DNA from: Rodentolepis nana
Lineage: Eukaryota > Platyhelminthes > Cestoda > Cyclophyllidea > Hymenolepididae
DNA: 12,250 nucleotides
Assembly (NCBI GenBank): GCA_900617975.1
Contig: UZAE01014277.1
Coordinates: forward strand, 3,225 to 15,474
Reading direction: 5' to 3'
A model generated the notes under the pieces. It was not told the DNA's origin, made no database searches, and was given only the letters and a program-made list of their open reading frames with translations. Each line of letters starts with the position of its first letter. Position 1 is the stretch's first letter. This document shows positions 8,807 to 12,250 of the stretch, piece by piece. The translations under genes and the position numbers were made by a program.

Positions 8807-9703
8807 ATTAGAAGTCTCTCCCAGGTGATTTTACCTTTTCTAGTAAATAAGACCGCATTGTCTACAGTAGAGCGGAGTATGCATTCTCGAAAATGAATCA
8901 CCAGCGCTCTTAAATGTTGAGAACGAATTAGCTACCTTTCGATTCGTCTTAGAAATGCAACTGGCATTTTTAGATATTTAAAATCTATCAAACACGGTTC
9001 TGTTATTGCCAACTTTTAGCGAATACTTCTACCAACAAGCTGGTTCTCTGTTAGTGAAAATTGAAGAGTAAATTGTGCAAAATTGTTTGATTAGCCAGAA
9101 TCAAGCTACTGTTGCAGCTTCTTCAACTCTTCGAAATCTTCCAAATGCTGAAATCAAATCTCGATGTCTTTTATTTATTGAAATGTATTGCATCTCAATA
9201 ATAATGGAATAGATCAAGTAATCTAAGCAGATTACCAATCGAAATGGGAGTTCTTTAGGCATTTATGATATTGTAATATCTCTATTGATAAAAAATTAGG
9301 TTACAAGTCAGTAAAAATTTCTTTGAATCCATATCAAGGTGGTGCAAGCTTATTTTACACTATTCCAATTTATTCATTCACCATTTGCTTTTTCCTAATT
9401 TCACTTAAGGAACAAGAAAGCGTGTTGATCATGTCTTTTGTATTCAATATTTTTATGTATTGATCATGTATTCCAATCGCTTCGTTCTTCAATAACACCT
9501 AGCACAGCTAATATACAACTTCCACTCAGTTAACTCAAGTCCACTTATAGTACTCAGATTTACGTATGGCCAACGTATTTTCAAGTCATTGAGAGTAAGA
9601 AATGGAGTGGCAACATTAATTGCGGAAGTCACATCAAAGATAGCTGGAAACTATTTTAAAGTCCCTATGAAATGAAAGCCGTATTCGAGCCTTTTCATTG
9701 CTC

Positions 9704-9721
9704 TTTTGATGTGCATCAAAA
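9704..9721. other. 18-bp palindrome TTTTGATG-TG-CATCAAAA
   Basis: Exact inverted repeat with 8-bp arms and a 2-bp centre. Each arm resembles a TCF/LEF core (CTTTGAT or ATCAAAG) with one substitution. It lies about 420 bp past the receptor's poly(A) signal, in gene-free DNA. Confidence 0.4.
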
Positions 9722-10124
9722 CGGATCGATCTTGCTAGTTCTGTTCCAGCTGGCTTGAATTTTGATCTTAGGCCCACTGGAGTAGAGCGTCTGAATCATG
9801 ATTTATTTCTTACTCCAATGTATATGTATATTTCCCTCAGTCGATTTATGAGTATTTTGGGGGCAAAGATGTCTATTTTTAATATTTTTTATGCTCGAAT
9901 TTTGTCTTTTTTACGTAAATACTTACTTTACAGATATTTGATAAATTGCCTTACAGAGATATTTGATTGCTTTTACTGATTCATACATTACGTGAGCTTA
10001 TTTAAAGTACTTCGATATGAGATCAAAGCGCGTTAACGACTAATTCCTTATTACCGACCACCACCTATCCAAAAAACCCAAATGATTAAGCTAAATTGAA
10101 GGCTCTTTGCTTAATAGGTCCAAA

Positions 10125-10237
10125 GAAATGCTCATATGATGCACTTTATTGTAAGTTTTACAGGGAAGAGAAGTTGCATTCAACAGCAGGTAATGCAACA
10201 TCTTTGATTCACTGGGCTATGGAAAATTTAACGATTC
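10125..10237 (-). other. Predicted 3' UTR of the receptor gene
   Basis: The segment runs from the TAG stop (10240-10238) to the expected cleavage zone about 15-25 nt past the AATAAA. It is short, about 90-110 nt. A 66-codon open frame on the opposite strand overlaps it, but that frame opens on TTG and has no support. The exact cleavage position is inferred. Confidence 0.6.
10145..10150 (-). terminator. Poly(A) signal AATAAA for the receptor mRNA
   Basis: The plus-strand TTTATT reads AATAAA on the coding strand, 87 nt after the stop codon. It is followed on the minus strand by a T-rich stretch (TTTCTTTGG), as is usual downstream of cleavage sites. It is the first canonical hexamer after the stop. 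Confidence 0.75.
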
Positions 10238-11763
10238 CTACTCGAATCGAGGTGTTCTTCTTGGACTACGTTGGACAGGACAACCAGGTAGAATAGTATC
10301 ATCTGGTAGGTTTTGAATATGTGTCATAGATCCAAATCGTTGATTGATTTCCGGCTGTCTTACATGTAGGGATCTGGGTGATAGCGAAGTTGGGCTTCTG
10401 GCAACACCTGTTCCAGTTCCTCTAGGATTTCTTCGGGTGGGACTATTTTGAGAATTATTATATTTTCCTTGAAAATCAAAATGGGTTATCTCTGGACTCC
10501 TAGGTGTGTCTTCTGAGGGGGTTTTGGGTTTAAATTGTCGCGGGGGACTGGTGCTCGGTGAAGTGGTTTTCTTTATGGTCGCAGAGCGTTGGAGAATGGA
10601 ATAATGCAACGTAACATCATCGGGGGGTTTCTTTTCTGTTAATTCATCATCAAACGTTTCCTCTAGAATTGGAGGAGCTTCCAGGTTAACCACAGGCTTT
10701 TTTTCCATAAATCGCTCTTCTAGATGCAATTCATCCTCTGCACATTCGGATCGCCATCGGAAAACAACGGAAAACTGTCGCTGAAGACCAAGCATCACAT
10801 CACTCCGACGAGCATTCTTGCGTTCATCTTCTTTAGGCTCCTCACCAATCAGGAATCTCTTTCTCGCCTTGCGTTCATGCCGAATTTCAGTAATTACCGA
10901 TCGAAGAGTTGCAAGAACAAATGTACTACTGAAGGACATGTGATAGAATGCGTAAAAGATGAGAACTGCGTTGGCGAATTGTTCATTAATTAGACTGGTA
11001 ACTTTTCCCATATAGCAGGCAATGTATACAGTTCCTTCGAGAAATACAACTGGAGCCATAAGACCGAGAAAAATGAGAGGCTCATAAAATACCCCATAGT
11101 GATGTCTTGGAAGCCATACAAGAAAAGCGGAAGTCACAACAATGATGATGACTGTTGGCGCTACTCGTGTAACGGCAAAATCAAAGGCAATAAAGTTGGT
11201 TGTGCCGGAGATTGTTGCCCCACAATAGATTGTGCTTTCGTTGCCAGTCTTTTCATACCTATAGACCACAAGGGGTATTGCCACCATTGAGGAAATAATG
11301 GCTATTGGAAGCGCTGAAATAACAATTCCACGAAATATGCGTTTCATTACTAAGTGGCGACGAGGAACAACCTCACTGAATAGGAAATCCCAGAAGAAAA
11401 GGACGTAGGGTATAACTATGAGATACGTTGCGAATGAGCGAGTGGTGTGATCCATGTACACAAATATATGACACCAACCCCACAGCTGATCAATATTGCC
11501 CTCCTTTGGACGATTAGCAACTGTTAAGACAAGCTGAGGGAGGGTTGAACAAATAAGAACCATTAGGGATGCCACACAGGCCAATATTCGGTAAATAAAG
11601 AGAGTTCTGGTCATGTCTGTGACGTTCTTTTTGCGGAAAATGCTTGGAACCGCACTCCACCCGCCGGATTCAACGCTTGATCGTGGCTGCCTCCCCAGTT
11701 GCTTTCTAACCTGGCCGATCCATAGGTATGCTGCCGCTGTCTGCATTATTGCCGGGATAATCA
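10238..11763 (-). CDS. Divergent rhodopsin-like 7TM receptor, 3'-terminal coding exon (5' partial)
   Basis: Predicted plasma-membrane receptor of unknown ligand. Numbering from the split first codon (bases TG at 11763-11762), hydrophobic segments fall at about 2-17 (end of TM1), 54-83, 98-126, 143-168, 190-217, 227-251 and 263-288. Basic residues cluster on the predicted cytoplasmic side (20-53, 135-145, 294-320), fitting an outside N terminus. Cys98 at the start of TM3 and Cys181 in loop ECL2 could form the usual class A disulfide, and Asn175 (NES) is an extracellular glycosylation sequon. Pro203 and Pro238 match the TM5 and TM6 prolines. DRY, the TM4 Trp, the TM6 Trp and NPxxY are absent. 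The tail (about 289-508) is charged, then Ser/Thr-Pro rich. A 508-codon open frame is far beyond chance. The frame opens on GTG right after a splice acceptor, so this is not the true start; Met7 would truncate TM1. The family is inferred from topology, and I do not recognise an orthologue. Confidence 0.85.
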
Positions 11764-11787
11764 CTGCAAAAGTAGAGAGTAAAATAA
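11764..11787 (-). other. Splice acceptor of the last receptor intron (phase 1)
   Basis: Read on the minus strand, a pyrimidine-rich run (TTTTACTCTCTACTTTTGCAG) ends in AG at 11765-11764, immediately before the open receptor frame. The exon starts with TG, which completes a codon begun in the previous exon, so the intron is phase 1 and residue 1 is Met, Val or Leu. Read without splicing, the frame meets a TAA at 11794-11792 with no ATG in between, so the receptor cannot simply start upstream in this exon. Confidence 0.8.
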
Positions 11788-12232
11788 ATTTTTATAACTT
11801 TCTTTATGACGCACAGTTTATAGCTGAAAAGGCCTTCAATTTGCATCCAAACGTTGATTCACTCTGACTAGTTCACTTTTATTTCAGTTGTCTTCATTAG
11901 TTAGGATGTACACAAATTTTGGACCTAAATATACTTGTCTATATACAGTTGGTAAGGGGAATATTGAAGATTTGACATGAGAAGGCACTACGTCATTCAA
12001 CTAGTAAAGTTTTAATTCATATTCACAAACGTTCCTTATTATAAAATTAGATCTAGAAGATAATTGAAGGCTGAAAGCCCATAGAGAAAGATTTCGCCAA
12101 GAGATGTGAGAATATTGTTCAACCTGCAAACTATCTCACATTTTTCTCTTTAAGTTAGTTTACAGGACACATTTAGGCAGTAGTACACTCTGACTCTAGT
12201 ATGCACAAACCCTTAAATCAACATGAACCAAT

Positions 12233-12250
12233 CCCCCCCCCCCACCCACC
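12233..12250 (-). repeat. C11 followed by ACCC units, cut by the window edge
   Basis: Eleven C (12233-12243), then ACCC, A, CC to the last base. Read on the minus strand it is GGTGGGTG followed by a long G-run, the same design as 8703-8733 in the opposite orientation. It lies inside the receptor intron and its full length is unknown. Confidence 0.85.

Larger units (their letters stand above)
7738..10124. other. Gene-free region downstream of the receptor gene
   Basis: It contains the C-rich quadruplex pattern (8197-8219), the TGGG/G14 tract, the second 16-bp repeat and the 18-bp palindrome at 9704-9721. A 74-codon frame at 9755-9979 opens on TTG, is rich in F, L, Y and I, and is not supported as a gene. 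Confidence 0.5.
11764..12250 (-). other. Partial intron of the receptor gene (3' end), runs off the window
   Basis: All three minus-strand frames are broken by frequent stops, and no hydrophobic stretch able to supply the missing first part of TM1 is visible. Weak GT sites exist, for example in GCAGGTTGAA and TCCTGTAAAC, but none follows a plausible coding segment in the right phase. The donor and the upstream exon or exons therefore probably lie beyond 12250. A CRE-like TACGTCA is at 11989-11995 and a C-rich tract closes the window. Confidence 0.6.

Noticed and set aside
10504..10561. Possible C-terminal PDZ ligand or 14-3-3 sites in the receptor tail.
   Set aside because: The protein ends in PRFE, which fits no PDZ class, and no serine has a full 14-3-3 mode I or II context.
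10724..10993. 89-codon plus-strand open frame inside the receptor exon, plus others at 11099-11290 and 11613-11867.
   Set aside because: These are antisense shadows of the 508-codon receptor frame.

Overview
The window looks like animal nuclear DNA, most likely from an invertebrate. It is strongly AT-rich (roughly one third GC by eye), gene-poor, and split by splice signals. The one clear gene has its 5' part interrupted by an intron and ends in a canonical AATAAA poly(A) signal. There are no bacterial-type operons, ribosome binding sites or phage genes. The low gene density and the type of receptor would suit a flatworm (cestode- or fluke-like), but that placement is a guess from general character, not from a diagnostic sequence.

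Right end (10125-12250), minus strand: the large terminal exon of a seven-transmembrane, G-protein-coupled-receptor-like protein. The exon runs from a clear splice acceptor (AG at 11765-11764) to a TAG stop (10240-10238). It encodes about 508 residues: the end of TM1, TM2-TM7, and a cytoplasmic tail of about 220 residues rich in Ser/Thr-Pro. A short 3' UTR with AATAAA follows. The N terminus, the first part of TM1 and the promoter lie beyond the right edge; bases 11764-12250 are the 3' end of the last intron. The receptor keeps the TM3-ECL2 cysteine pair and the TM5 and TM6 prolines, but lacks the DRY, W4.50, CWxP tryptophan and NPxxY motifs of ordinary class A receptors.

Left and centre (1-10124): about 10 kb with no confident gene. 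A rough estimate from base composition predicts several chance open frames of about 75 codons in DNA like this, so the small open frames here are not evidence of genes. The most gene-like island is 1604-1845 (minus strand), where a stretch of about 48% GC shows codon-position bias and two overlapping open frames, as expected of a decayed or frameshifted exon. A 35-nt stretch at 7697-7731 is bounded by very good splice signals. The rest holds simple repeats (a G24 run at 5463-5486, a pyrimidine tract at 5576-5605, TGGG repeats running into G14 at 8703-8733, and their mirror image at 12233-12250), several small palindromes, a 16-bp dispersed repeat, and a few GC-richer islands that could be regulatory.

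No interaction between genes can be read here because only one gene is certain. The long left flank is best treated as the intergenic region downstream of the receptor gene, or as intronic DNA of an unseen neighbour. I see no self-evident new multi-gene system; the divergent receptor and the exon relic are the parts most worth following up.
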